Positions 24,234 through 33,185 of a DNA stretch of 64,000 bases are shown piece after piece (positions within the stretch are counted from its first letter, which is position 1; the number at the start of each line of letters is the position of its first letter). The stretch covers positions 682,001-746,000 of the forward strand of contig NZ_JBAOJI010000001.1 of the NCBI RefSeq assembly GCF_037080055.1, read 5' to 3'. The stretch is from Halovenus sp037080055. GTDB taxonomy: Archaea > Halobacteriota > Halobacteria > Halobacteriales > Haloarculaceae. The translations under genes and the position numbers were made by a program. Below the pieces are notes generated by a model. The model made no database searches, had not been told where the DNA came from, and worked only from the letters and a program-made list of their open reading frames with translations.

Positions 24234-25598
24234 TTACTCGAAGGGGCGCTCGCGAACGACGGACTGTTCGCGGCCCGGGCCGACGCCGACGGCGTAAATC
24301 GGCGTGTCGAGTTCGTCGCTGATGTATCCGAGGTATGTCTTGGCGTTTTCCGGCAGTGCGTCGTAGCCGTCCTCTGCGACCTGCTCCCAGTCGGCATCCT
24401 CCCAGCCGTCGAAGGTGCGCAGATTCGGTTCACAGCGACCCCACTCCTCGGTGGTCGCGGGTACCGTCTTCACTTCTTCGCCGTCGAGGTCGTAGGAGTG
24501 GCCGACTTTGAGTTCGTCGAAGCCAGCCAGCGTGTCGACGTGGTTGACTGCCAGTCCAGTGAAGCCGCTCGCTCGGGTCGCGTGGCGAAGAATCGGCATA
24601 TCGAGCCAGCCGACGCGTCGGGGGCGACCGGTGACAGTACCGTACTCGCCGCCTGCTTCGCGGATCTCGGTTGCGAGTTCTTCTTCCGCCGGGTCAGCCT
24701 CGCCGGCGTAGCCGGGCGTATCGCCCTCGACGCCGGCGAGTTCGGTCGGCATCGGGCCGCTTCCGACACGCGAAAGATACGCCTTCACGATGCCGATGAT
24801 CTCACCGCCCCCGATAACGTCGGGTCCGAGACCTGTCCCCGTCGCCGCGCCGCCCGCGGTCGGGTTCGAGGAGGTGACGTAGGGATAGTTGCCGTGGTCG
24901 ATGTCGATGAGCGTCCCCTGCGCACCCTCGAAGATCACCTTGTCGCCATCGTCGATGCGGCCGGCGAGGAAATCCCCCGCATTGACGAGCATCCCTTCCT
25001 CCGCCAACCGTTGGCCGTACTCGCGGTACTCCTCGTACAGCGCGTCGATATCGAACTCCTCGCCGACGTCGACGCCGTAGACATCTTCGGCGAGGGCGCG
25101 TTTCTGCGGGACGACGTATTCGAGTTTTTCTCGAAGCACCTCCGCGTTGGTCAGGTCGCCGATGCGGACGCCACGGCGGCCGGCCTTGTCCTCGTAGGTC
25201 GGGCCGATGCCGCGGCCGGTCGTGCCGACTTCTTGATCGTCTTCGCTTTTGACATCCTCTTCGATCCCGTCGAGGATCCGATGGTAGGGAAAGATCACGT
25301 GTGCACGGCGGGCGACCCGCACGTCAGGGTCGAGGCCGCGTTCGGCCAACGTATCGAGTTCGTCGAACAGCGTTCGCGGATTGACGACACAGCCGTTGCC
25401 GAGCACTCCGATCTTCCCACGGACTGCCCCGCTGGGAACGAGCGATAGCTTGTACTCCACGCCTTCGTGTACCACAGTGTGGCCGGCGTTGTCCCCGCCC
25501 TGATACCGGGCGACGACATCGGCAGGTTCGCCGTAGAGATCGACGATCCCACCTTTGCCCTCGTCGCCGAGTTGCGCGCCGACGATTGTAACGGTCAT
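24234..25598 (-). CDS. purA: adenylosuccinate synthetase
   Basis: The 454-residue enzyme joins IMP and aspartate with GTP to form adenylosuccinate, the first step from IMP to AMP. The GTP-binding loop GAQLGDEGKGGIVD is at residues 7-20; GGDNAGHTVVHEG, GTTGRGIGPTYEDKAGRRG, EGAQGTLIDIDHGNYPYVTS and TGRPRRVGWLDMPILR are all standard. Length is slightly longer than bacterial versions, as in other haloarchaea. The ATG at 25598 is preferred to GTG 25601. A GGTTTACC box lies about 27 bp upstream. Confidence 0.96.
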   Translation of the reverse strand: MTVTIVGAQLGDEGKGGIVDLYGEPADVVARYQGGDNAGHTVVHEGVEYKLSLVPSGAVRGKIGVLGNGCVVNPRTLFDELDTLAERGLDPDVRVARRAHVIFPYHRILDGIEEDVKSEDDQEVGTTGRGIGPTYEDKAGRRGVRIGDLTNAEVLREKLEYVVPQKRALAEDVYGVDVGEEFDIDALYEEYREYGQRLAEEGMLVNAGDFLAGRIDDGDKVIFEGAQGTLIDIDHGNYPYVTSSNPTAGGAATGTGLGPDVIGGGEIIGIVKAYLSRVGSGPMPTELAGVEGDTPGYAGEADPAEEELATEIREAGGEYGTVTGRPRRVGWLDMPILRHATRASGFTGLAVNHVDTLAGFDELKVGHSYDLDGEEVKTVPATTEEWGRCEPNLRTFDGWEDADWEQVAEDGYDALPENAKTYLGYISDELDTPIYAVGVGPGREQSVVRERPFE

Positions 25599-25668
25599 CA
25601 CGGCTCAATTCCCGCCAACGCGGTAAACCGATTACGGTCCAATACGGCGAACAATCCCCGAAGCCTTT

Positions 25669-25676
25669 ATACCCAC
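25669..25676 (+). promoter_or_regulatory. strong TATA-like box, second promoter before the wHTH gene
   Basis: CCTTTATACCC resembles a strong haloarchaeal promoter and would start transcription near 25697, about 85 bp before the wHTH start codon. Another TATA-like CTTTAAAT lies at 25748-25755, correctly placed for a leaderless start at 25781. So the gene has two promoters, or the first serves a short RNA. Confidence 0.4.
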
Positions 25677-25780
25677 CCTTGGCGAACGTCCCCATAGCGC
25701 GACCCGCCGGTTGGATTCTGCGGAAAAGTCACTGGCCGACAACAACCTTTAAATCCGGCCACCACAAGTTAACAATTGTC

Positions 25781-26086
25781 ATGATAGACAGACTCGAAAA
25801 AGAAGTGGATATGCTGGAACGCCATCTCCAAGTCCTGCGGATGGTAATCGAAAACGAGCCGATCGGGATCGTCAAGATGTCCAACGAGACCGGCTACCCG
25901 CATCACAAGGTCCGGTACTCGCTCCGTGTTCTCGAAGAGGAGAACCTCATCGAGCCATCGAGCCAGGGTGCGATCACGACTGAAGACACCGAGGAATTCG
26001 TCGAGGATCTCGACGGCAAGATCGATCACATCGTCGAGAAACTCGACGGAATGAAAATCGACGAAGTCGCGGAAGTCGAAGGCTGA
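25781..26086 (+). CDS. small winged-helix regulator conserved in euryarchaea
   Basis: The 101-residue product starts MIDRLEKEVDMLERHLQVLR and contains a winged-helix unit: EPIGIVKMSNETGYPHHKVR as helix-turn-helix and SLRVLEEENLIEPS as the wing. A C-terminal amphipathic helix (DLDGKIDHIVEKLDGMKI) may dimerise. It fits small archaeal transcriptional regulators of unknown target. The ATG at 25781 lies about 29 bp downstream of CTTTAAAT, so a leaderless start is likely and the longer frame to 25679 is not used. Confidence 0.8.
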   Translation: MIDRLEKEVDMLERHLQVLRMVIENEPIGIVKMSNETGYPHHKVRYSLRVLEEENLIEPSSQGAITTEDTEEFVEDLDGKIDHIVEKLDGMKIDEVAEVEG

Positions 26087-26120
26087 TTCAGAATAGCTGA
26101 AGCCGCTGTTTGTGCGCTCG

Positions 26121-28529
26121 TTAGAGTTCCGGAACCGCGAGGTGGAAGTTTTCGTTTCGCGCCTCGACCAGACAGAGATGGTAGCCGCGCTTCCGTGAGA
26201 GATTGACGAAGCTTTTCCGCTTGTCACGGCTGAGCAGGCCGCCCTGTGTCGCGTCGCTTGCGATTTCAAGCGCACCCGGATCGAAGAAGCTCTCGGTCAC
26301 GAGGAAGGCACCCGAGAAGCCGTCGGTGGACTGGCCGACTCGCTCCGCGGAGGTGATCAGCCGTTCCATCATCGACTCCGTCGTGGCCTCACGAGTGTCG
26401 TTGAGGTTGGCCGCCAGCAGCGGATTGCCCATCCGGTCGCGGAGGACAACGTCGAAGGCCTCCTGACTCTGGGTTTCCTGGCCGTCCTCGGTGTAGGTTA
26501 CCTCGACGACACCGGAGAGTTCTGCGCGGTCGATCCGTGGGAGTACGTCGTAGAGGTCGGAAAGGGCCTTCTCGTGGCCCGTGTCGCGGATCTCGAAGAG
26601 CAGTTCCCGGACGACCCAGCGGACGAACTGGTATTCGAGCGTGGATTCGAGGAACTCGTCGTAGGACTGGCCGCCGACCGCGACGGCGTTGGCGTCGAAC
26701 TGCGTGTGTTTCTCCAGTCGGAGATTCTCGTTGACCTCGTCTTTGCGCGTACTCGCGCCGTGCGCTTTTTCGAGCGTCGCCTTCCCCTTGGAGCGATAGC
26801 GGACGAAGATGTCCGTTCCGGCCAGCGCCTCGTCGGCCGTCAGCCGCTGGTCGGCGTCGGTCGCCGCGCCGAGTTCCTCTTCGAGTCGTCTAAGATCGCT
26901 CTCCAACTCTTCGACCTCGGCCTGGAGGTCGTCGCGCTCGTCGCGGACGTTTTCGAGTTCGGCTTCCAGGTCGTCCCGTTCCGTTTCGACTGATTGCAGT
27001 TCGGCCTCCAGGTCGTCGATCTCTTCGTCTTTCTCGGCGATTTCCTCTTCGAGTTCTTCGAGTTGCTCGCTATCGATCGCTGGCTCTGCAGGCTGTGGGT
27101 CGGCAGGGCTGTCGGGCTCCGCCGGCGGCGCCGCGCGCTGTTCGGCCGGGGCTGGATCGGACTGCGGCGGGCGCTGCTCCCCGGGAGACGGCGCTGGCTC
27201 TGTGGGCTCCGGTGCCGGTTCGGGCTGGGGCTTTTGGCCCCCATTCTGTGGCGGGCTGCTCTCGCTTTTTGCGGCTGAGCCGCCGCTCGGGGAGGGGATC
27301 GGATCGCTCGACTCCTCGGCGACATCCGGGACAGCGGTCTGATCGGGATCGAGCGACGGGATCGCTTGCGTCTCGACCTCCGCCGCTGGTGAAGTACTCG
27401 TCTGCTGGGACTGGCCGTTCGTCTCCTGACGCCGCTGAGACCGGGTCGGTTCCTGTGGCGACTGCGGCGTGCCGCGGGCCTCGGTGTTTCGCTGGCGGCC
27501 CGCCTGTCCCGCTCCGCCACTGGCCTGGGCCGCACGCTCGCGAGTCCGGTCCGTCTCCGGAGCGGCCGCCTGCTGGTCGCGTCGCTCGCGGGGCTCGGAT
27601 TCGGGTTCCGGCGAGGACTCGGCCGTGCTCTGCTGGCCCTGCTCGGTGGTCTCCTGTGTGTCCGACTGGGACGCTTCGCGCTTGGACTCCGAGTGACGAG
27701 GCTCCGCATCCGTCTGTTCGCTGGTCGCGGTTGGTTCACTCTCCGCGGCCGCGTCCGGTTCAGCCTCCGCATCCGCCCCGGCGGACTGGGCTTGCTGTTG
27801 GACCGAGCCGCCGCTTTCCTGCGCCGCCGCAGGTTCGGCTGGCTCAGTCTCTGTCGGCGGTGCCGAGCCGTCGGCAGAGTCGTCCTGGGAAGTAGACGAC
27901 GCTGGCTCCGTCTCGTTGGGGTTCTCGCTGTGCGTACTCGCGTCGGCTCCCGCGCTCGCCGCCGACTCGGTGCCGGCTGGCTCGTCGTCTTCGGGTTCGG
28001 GAATATCGATCGGGTCGATGTCGACCGGCCGGACCTCGTAGATGCCGACTTCGTCGTCGGCCGTCTCGAAGGCTTCGTCGCCCTCGATCAGTCGACCCGA
28101 CTCACCGACGTAGGCGACGCTCATCGACGTGCCGGCGTGATAGACGAGATAGTAGTCGCCGCTGAGGACGTTCTCTGAGAGTTCGATGAATCCGGTGAAG
28201 CCACCATCAGAGAGCGTCTTGTCGACTTTCGAGATGCTCGTATCCTCGGTGTAGTATTTGGCGCGCACTTCGTCGCTGCGCTCCTGCATGACCGCCAGAA
28301 GCGGAAGGGCGTCCGTCGGGGCCTCGTAGACGGTGCCGCCCGACTGGAAATCCTCGATATCGCCGCGGGCAATGCCGACGACGACACCGCGTGTCATGTA
28401 GAGTTCGGCCCCGCTAGCCCGGACAACACCGGAAAAGTCGCTGTCGGCGAGGTCCTGTAATTCGCGGTACCCGCCCGAAAACGACCTGTCGTCCCAGGAG
28501 TTTACCTGATCGACTACGCGCGTACTCAT
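26121..28529 (-). CDS. large haloarchaeal protein: PATAN-like repeats, low-complexity linker, coiled coil, conserved C-terminal domain
   Basis: I do not recognise the full-length family (possibly the haloarchaeal DUF7527 group). The 802-residue product has four parts. Residues about 20-175 hold two similar units (FSGVVRASGAELYMTRGVVV and FTGFIELSENVLSGDYYLVY) resembling the DUF4388/PATAN domain. Residues about 185-475 are Ser/Pro/Gln/Glu/Ala-rich and disordered. Residues about 485-565 form a heptad coiled coil (DEEIDDLEAELQSVETERDD). The last 230 residues form an ordered domain (DIFVRYRSKGKATLEKAHGA, FVRWVVRELLFEIRDTGHEK, GNPLLAANLNDTREATTESM). The architecture suggests a scaffold linking two ordered ends. 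The ATG at 28529 is chosen. It is convergent with the wHTH gene. Confidence 0.75.
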   Translation of the reverse strand: MSTRVVDQVNSWDDRSFSGGYRELQDLADSDFSGVVRASGAELYMTRGVVVGIARGDIEDFQSGGTVYEAPTDALPLLAVMQERSDEVRAKYYTEDTSISKVDKTLSDGGFTGFIELSENVLSGDYYLVYHAGTSMSVAYVGESGRLIEGDEAFETADDEVGIYEVRPVDIDPIDIPEPEDDEPAGTESAASAGADASTHSENPNETEPASSTSQDDSADGSAPPTETEPAEPAAAQESGGSVQQQAQSAGADAEAEPDAAAESEPTATSEQTDAEPRHSESKREASQSDTQETTEQGQQSTAESSPEPESEPRERRDQQAAAPETDRTRERAAQASGGAGQAGRQRNTEARGTPQSPQEPTRSQRRQETNGQSQQTSTSPAAEVETQAIPSLDPDQTAVPDVAEESSDPIPSPSGGSAAKSESSPPQNGGQKPQPEPAPEPTEPAPSPGEQRPPQSDPAPAEQRAAPPAEPDSPADPQPAEPAIDSEQLEELEEEIAEKDEEIDDLEAELQSVETERDDLEAELENVRDERDDLQAEVEELESDLRRLEEELGAATDADQRLTADEALAGTDIFVRYRSKGKATLEKAHGASTRKDEVNENLRLEKHTQFDANAVAVGGQSYDEFLESTLEYQFVRWVVRELLFEIRDTGHEKALSDLYDVLPRIDRAELSGVVEVTYTEDGQETQSQEAFDVVLRDRMGNPLLAANLNDTREATTESMMERLITSAERVGQSTDGFSGAFLVTESFFDPGALEIASDATQGGLLSRDKRKSFVNLSRKRGYHLCLVEARNENFHLAVPEL

Positions 28530-28607
28530 TGTTTCCCACAAGTTAGATTGGGAGTATATACTTTGCGGGCGAACGGCCGTCCAGTCCGGGTGACTGGTCC
28601 CCGGCGA

Positions 28608-30308
28608 CTATGCGACATGGACTGTCTCCCGGTATGCGCCGTACTGCTGCTCGAACACACTCATGATCTCACCCATGGTCGCGTAGGCCTTGACTGCCTC
28701 GATTACCGCTGGAACGACATTTTCTTCGGCCTCGGCCGCCTCCGCGACCGCGTCGAGTGCGTCCTCGACAGCCCCCTCGTCACGCTCGGCTTTGACCTCG
28801 GCGAGGCGCTCACGCTGGCGCTTCTGGACATCTTCGTCGACTTTCAGAATCTCCGGTTCGGTGTCCTCCTCGATGCTGTACTCGTTGACGCCGACGACCG
28901 TCTCTTCACCCGCTTCGACGCGTTGCTGGTACTCGTAGGCAGCGTCCTGAATCTCCCGCTGGAAGTAGCCTTCCTCGATGCCGTTGAGGACGCCCTCGCG
29001 CATCGACCCGTCGCCCATCCGTTTGATTTCCTCGATATACGCCATCGCCTCGGCTTCGACTTCGTCGGTCATCGACTCGACGGCGAACGATCCGCCCATG
29101 GGGTCGACGATGTCGGCCGCACCGGATTCGTCGGCGATGATCTGCTGGGTTCGCAGCGAGACACGGACGGCATCCTCGCTGGGCAGCGCCAGCGCCTCGT
29201 CGTAACTGTTGGTGTGCAGGCTCTGGGTCCCGCCGAGCACCGCTGCCAGCGCCTGAATCGTCACGCGCACGACGTTGTTCATCGGCTGCTGGGCGGTCAG
29301 GGACTGCCCCGCGGTCTGGGTGTGGAACTTCATCATCCGGGCCTCGTCGGTCTCCGCGCCGTACCACTCGTCCATGATCCGCGCCCAAATCCGCCGGGCC
29401 GCACGGAACTTCGCCACCTCCTCGAACAGCGAGTTGTGCGAATTGAAAAAGAAGGAGAGCGTCGGCCCGAACTCGTCGACATCCAGCCCGCGGTCGAGAC
29501 AGTCCTCGACGTAGGCCATCCCATCGGCGAGCGTGAAGGCCAGTTCCTGCACGGCGGTTGACCCGGCCTCCCGGATGTGATAGCCCGAGACGGAGACGGG
29601 CTTGAATTTGGGGGTCTCCTCGGCGGAAAACTCGATCACGTCGGTCGAGAGTTTGAGCGAGGGCTCCGGCGGGACGACCCACTCCTTCTGCGCGATGAAC
29701 TCCTTGAACATGTCGTTCTGGAGGGTGCCGCGGATCTCTGCGCGGTCGACGCCCTGCTGGTCGGCCAGCGCGAGATACATTGCGTAGATGACGACGGCGC
29801 TGGGATTGATCGTAAACGAGGTGGAGATTTCGCTGAGGTCGATGCCGTCGAAGAGAATCTCCATATCGCGCAGGGTATCGACCGCGACGCCCTCTTTACC
29901 GACTTCGCCGTTGGCCATCCGGTTGTCGGAGTCGATGCCCATCAGCGTCGGCATGTCGAACGCCGTCGAGAGCCCAGTCTGGCCTTCGTCGATCAGGTAG
30001 TGGAAGCGCTCGTTGGTCTCCTCGGCGGTACCAAAGCCAGCGAACTGGCGCATCGTCCACGTCCGCCCGCGGTACATCGTCGGATAGACGCCGCGGGTGA
30101 AGGGTGGCTCCCCCGGAAAGCCGAGGTCCTCGTCGAAATCAATATCAGCGATGTCCTCCGGCGTGTACAGTCGATCGACCCCCATATTCGAGACGGTCGC
30201 AAACCGATCCTGTCGTTCCCCGTGTTTCGAGAGGACCGGATCGAGCCGTTCGGATTCCCACTCCTCCCGACTCTCCTGTATTCGTTTGAGTTCGTCTTCG
30301 TCGAACAT
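28608..30308 (-). CDS. methylmalonyl-CoA mutase large (substrate-binding) subunit
   Basis: The 566-residue protein is the N-terminal TIM-barrel part of acyl-CoA mutases and lacks the C-terminal B12-binding domain, which in haloarchaea is a separate small subunit. Family text is clear: GVYPTMYRGRTWTMRQFAGF, GLSTAFDMPTLMG, GVAVDTLRDMEILFDGIDL, TSFTINPSA, SGYHIREAGSTAVQELAFT, NNVVRVTIQALAAVLGGTQS and LHTNSYDEALALP. With adenosylcobalamin and the small subunit it interconverts methylmalonyl-CoA and succinyl-CoA, used in propionate metabolism and the methylaspartate cycle. No small subunit, epimerase or MeaB-type chaperone gene is in the window. It is divergent from the SBP56-like gene. Confidence 0.93.
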   Translation of the reverse strand: MFDEDELKRIQESREEWESERLDPVLSKHGERQDRFATVSNMGVDRLYTPEDIADIDFDEDLGFPGEPPFTRGVYPTMYRGRTWTMRQFAGFGTAEETNERFHYLIDEGQTGLSTAFDMPTLMGIDSDNRMANGEVGKEGVAVDTLRDMEILFDGIDLSEISTSFTINPSAVVIYAMYLALADQQGVDRAEIRGTLQNDMFKEFIAQKEWVVPPEPSLKLSTDVIEFSAEETPKFKPVSVSGYHIREAGSTAVQELAFTLADGMAYVEDCLDRGLDVDEFGPTLSFFFNSHNSLFEEVAKFRAARRIWARIMDEWYGAETDEARMMKFHTQTAGQSLTAQQPMNNVVRVTIQALAAVLGGTQSLHTNSYDEALALPSEDAVRVSLRTQQIIADESGAADIVDPMGGSFAVESMTDEVEAEAMAYIEEIKRMGDGSMREGVLNGIEEGYFQREIQDAAYEYQQRVEAGEETVVGVNEYSIEEDTEPEILKVDEDVQKRQRERLAEVKAERDEGAVEDALDAVAEAAEAEENVVPAVIEAVKAYATMGEIMSVFEQQYGAYRETVHVA

Positions 30309-30487
30309 ACCACGACGTTACGGGCGGGCCGCCCATCAAGATACCGCCGATTCGAGACAGAGGAGCGACTAGCCGACTCCGGAGACATCCCTGTCGGGAC
30401 GAGAGAGGTCGCGTTCCCATAGCCTGAACAGCTCACGTCTCACTGCATCCCCTTACTTTTTTGATTTTTACGGCCGTCAGTGTACCT

Positions 30488-31900
30488 ATGAGTGACGCCG
30501 AGCCACCAGCAGGTGACGGTAGCACCGACCACGACCACCACGACCACGACCACCACGACCACGTAGGGCCGGGCTACGCGACGCCGCAGGCAGCCATCGA
30601 GGAGGCCGACCGAGAGAAACTGGCGTACGTGATGGGGCTGTACGTCGGTACCGACGTCGACGCCCCGGATTTCGTCGCTGTCGTCGACGTGGACCCGGAA
30701 TCGGACACCTATCAGGAGGTTATCGACCGGATCGAGATGCCCAACAGGGGGGATGAACTGCACCACTTCGGGTGGAACGCCTGTTCGTCGTCGTGTCATG
30801 CCGAAGGGCTAGAGCGCAGCCACCTCATCGTCCCCGGCCAGCGCTCCTCGCGGATTCACGTCATCGACGCAACCGACCGCCGCGAGCCGGAGATCGAGAC
30901 GGTTATCGAACCAGAAGAAGTCTTCGAGTACGACCTCTCGGCGCCGCATACGGTCCACTGCGTCCCCGGCGGCAACATCGTCATTAGCATGCTCGGCGAC
31001 GCCGATGGCGAGTTGCCTGGTGGCTTCCTCGAACTCGGTGAGGACTTCGAAATCAAGGGTCGCTGGGAGAACGACCGCGGCGAGATGGAGATGAACTACG
31101 ACTACTGGTACCAGCCACGACACAACGTGATGATCTCCAGTGAGTGGGCCGCGCCGAAGACCTATTACCCCGGTTTCGATCTCGAAGACGTCGAAAACGG
31201 GGACTACGGGCGCAGTCTACACGTCTGGGACTGGGACGAGCGCAGCCACGAGGCGACGCTGGATCTGGGCGAGGAGGGTCAGATTCCCCTCGAAGTTCGA
31301 TTTCTGCACTCCCCGGAGTCCACCCACGGCTACGTCGGCGCAGCGCTGTCCTCGAATATCTTTCACTTCTACGAAGACGGCGGCGACTGGCACGCCGAGA
31401 AGGCAATCGACTTCGGGGCCCGCGAACATCCCGATTGGGACATGCCCGTACCGCCGCTCGTGACGGATATTCTCGTCTCGATGGACGACCGCTACCTCTA
31501 CGGCTCGAACTGGCTCCACGGCGAGCTCTGGATGTACGATATCTCCGACCCTGCCAACCCCCGCAAGGCTGACTCGATCTCGCTGGGCGGGTACTTCGGC
31601 GATCGCCAGTCGTTGGGTGACCGCGATCTGGTCGCCGGCCCGCAGATGCTCCAACTCTCGCTGGACGGCCAGCGCCTGTACTGGACGTCTTCGCTGTTTT
31701 CCTCGTGGGACAACCAGTTTTTCCCTGAGGAGGCCGAGAAAGGTTCGGTGATGCTCAAAGCCGACGTCGATCCGCGCAACGGGACGCTGACGCTGGACGA
31801 GGACTTCATCGTCGACTTTGCCGACATGCCTGCGGGGCCGGCCCGCGCCCACGAAATTCGCTGGCCTGGTGGTGACTGTACCAGCGACGTCTGGCAGTGA
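30488..31900 (+). CDS. selenium-binding protein 56 / methanethiol oxidase family
   Basis: The 470-residue beta-propeller protein matches the SBP56 family: KLAYVMGLYVGTD, DELHHFGWNACSSSCH with the conserved Cys-Ser-Ser-x-Cys, RSSRIHVIDATDRREP, APHTVHCVPGGNIVISMLGD, QPRHNVMISSEWAAP and FLHSPESTHGYVG. Human SBP1 is a methanethiol oxidase (copper-dependent in bacterial relatives) making H2S, H2O2 and formaldehyde; conserved His residues bind the metal. The N terminus has a His/Asp stretch (DHDHHDHDHHDH) that could take up metal. The ATG at 30488 is supported by a T-rich box about 26 bp upstream. It is followed 100 bp later by a ferredoxin gene. Confidence 0.9.
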   Translation: MSDAEPPAGDGSTDHDHHDHDHHDHVGPGYATPQAAIEEADREKLAYVMGLYVGTDVDAPDFVAVVDVDPESDTYQEVIDRIEMPNRGDELHHFGWNACSSSCHAEGLERSHLIVPGQRSSRIHVIDATDRREPEIETVIEPEEVFEYDLSAPHTVHCVPGGNIVISMLGDADGELPGGFLELGEDFEIKGRWENDRGEMEMNYDYWYQPRHNVMISSEWAAPKTYYPGFDLEDVENGDYGRSLHVWDWDERSHEATLDLGEEGQIPLEVRFLHSPESTHGYVGAALSSNIFHFYEDGGDWHAEKAIDFGAREHPDWDMPVPPLVTDILVSMDDRYLYGSNWLHGELWMYDISDPANPRKADSISLGGYFGDRQSLGDRDLVAGPQMLQLSLDGQRLYWTSSLFSSWDNQFFPEEAEKGSVMLKADVDPRNGTLTLDEDFIVDFADMPAGPARAHEIRWPGGDCTSDVWQ

Positions 31901-32002
31901 CACGGTCCGACATGAGACCTGACCCAGCACCGCGAGCAATGCCACAGACGGACCCACCCGACGCGGGATCGAGGGCACAGACGAGAGAAGCCGAGCCGTA
32001 CG

Positions 32003-32314
32003 ATGTATACGATCGACCTGATCCGAGACGACACCACGACACGAATCGAGGCGACGCCGGAGCAGACGGTGCTTGAGGCTGCCGAAGACGCCGCCGAGAG
32101 CCTCCCGTTCGGTTGTCGCACAGGCGCGTGTGGCACCTGCACGGGACGGCTGGTCGCAGGCGATATCGACCACCGGCGACCGCCGCGAGCGCTCAAGGAG
32201 GCCCACCTCGAGAAAGGCTACGCGCTGCTTTGCATCGCAGAACCCCGGTCAGACTGCCGCATCGCCGTCGGCAAGGATGTCGTCGCCGAACTCGTCGATA
32301 ACCCCTGGAAGTGA
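32003..32314 (+). CDS. [2Fe-2S] plant-type ferredoxin
   Basis: The 103-residue protein has the plant-type ferredoxin cluster motif: Cys38, Cys43, Cys46 (FGCRTGACGTCTG) and Cys77 (LLCIAEP). YTIDLIRDD begins the beta-grasp fold. It lacks the halophilic N-terminal insertion of the major haloarchaeal ferredoxin, so it is probably an accessory electron carrier. Partners are unknown; the preceding SBP56-family gene on the same strand ends 102 bp upstream. Confidence 0.92.
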   Translation: MYTIDLIRDDTTTRIEATPEQTVLEAAEDAAESLPFGCRTGACGTCTGRLVAGDIDHRRPPRALKEAHLEKGYALLCIAEPRSDCRIAVGKDVVAELVDNPWK

Positions 32315-32347
32315 CTGAACAATCGTCCGAAGAACCCAGAATAAGCG

Positions 32348-33139
32348 CTATTCCTGCAACCGCTGAGTCCGCTCGACGAGCGGGTGGTGGGCGTAATCGA
32401 CCGCGTCGATATCCGCGACAGATTCCAGATTTTCCTTGCGGGCAGTTTCTGCCATCCCGAGTTCGACTGGCTGGCTGATCTCGATAATGTAGGCGTCCAT
32501 CTCCTCGATACCGAGTTGGCTGGCGGCCTTCACACGGTGGTGGCCGTCGGCGAGCAACAGATCACTCGGCGTATCGATGACGACCAGCGGTTCGGCCAGC
32601 CCCCGTTCGAGTTCGTACCGTCGGCCTTCGAGTTCGTCGGCGTAGACCTTCCCCTGGGTCGGCGTGAGTTTCGAGAGATCGACATCCCGGCGGGTCTCGG
32701 ACGCCTCGATATCGTGGATATTCTGCAGCGTCTTGACGAGTTTGTCGACCTTCCCGGGCGTGGCGCGTTCGATCTGGCTCCGGATGACGTCAGAGTTAGA
32801 GATGATGCCGACGAGGTTGCCGGCATCGTCAACGACGGGGAGCCGGCGGATACCCGAACGGAGGATGACACGGGCGGCATCGTTGAGCTTCATCTCGGGG
32901 TGGGCGACAAGCAGATCAGTCGACATAATCTTGAAAATCGGCTCGTGTTCGTCCTCGAGCAGTAGATCACGGGCGCTGACAAAGCCTTCGACGTGACGGC
33001 CGTCACAGACCGGATAGCCGCTGTGGTTTTCGCTCTTTGCGATACGCTCTGCAACGTCTCGAACCGTGTCTTCGGGGGCGACCGTCGCGACGTCTTGAGT
33101 CATATAATCGCGGACGGTCGGTTTCTCTTGGTCTGCCAT
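32348..33139 (-). CDS. two CBS domains fused to a ParB/sulfiredoxin-superfamily domain
   Basis: The 263-residue protein has a CBS pair (about residues 8-125; MTQDVATVAPEDTVRDVAER and VAHPEMKLNDAARVILRSGI) and a ParB/Srx domain (about 150-240) with DGHHR at 198-202 after LLLA, and PLVVIDTPS just before. The same arrangement occurs in archaeal proteins related to SerK, a free-serine kinase of Thermococcus that uses DGHHR-type residues, and to sulfiredoxin. CBS pairs bind adenine nucleotides, so activity may respond to energy state. It is not a plasmid partition gene by context. The neighbour upstream (33186) is the DHH phosphoesterase on the same strand. Confidence 0.82.
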   Translation of the reverse strand: MADQEKPTVRDYMTQDVATVAPEDTVRDVAERIAKSENHSGYPVCDGRHVEGFVSARDLLLEDEHEPIFKIMSTDLLVAHPEMKLNDAARVILRSGIRRLPVVDDAGNLVGIISNSDVIRSQIERATPGKVDKLVKTLQNIHDIEASETRRDVDLSKLTPTQGKVYADELEGRRYELERGLAEPLVVIDTPSDLLLADGHHRVKAASQLGIEEMDAYIIEISQPVELGMAETARKENLESVADIDAVDYAHHPLVERTQRLQE

Positions 33140-33185
33140 TACCCCCTCTGAAGAACGGGGGCCCGAAAAGCCTCTCGTCTGTCAG

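Noticed and set aside
32348..33139. Plasmid partition ParB
   Set aside because: There is no ParA gene or centromere-like repeat nearby, and CBS fusion points to another role.
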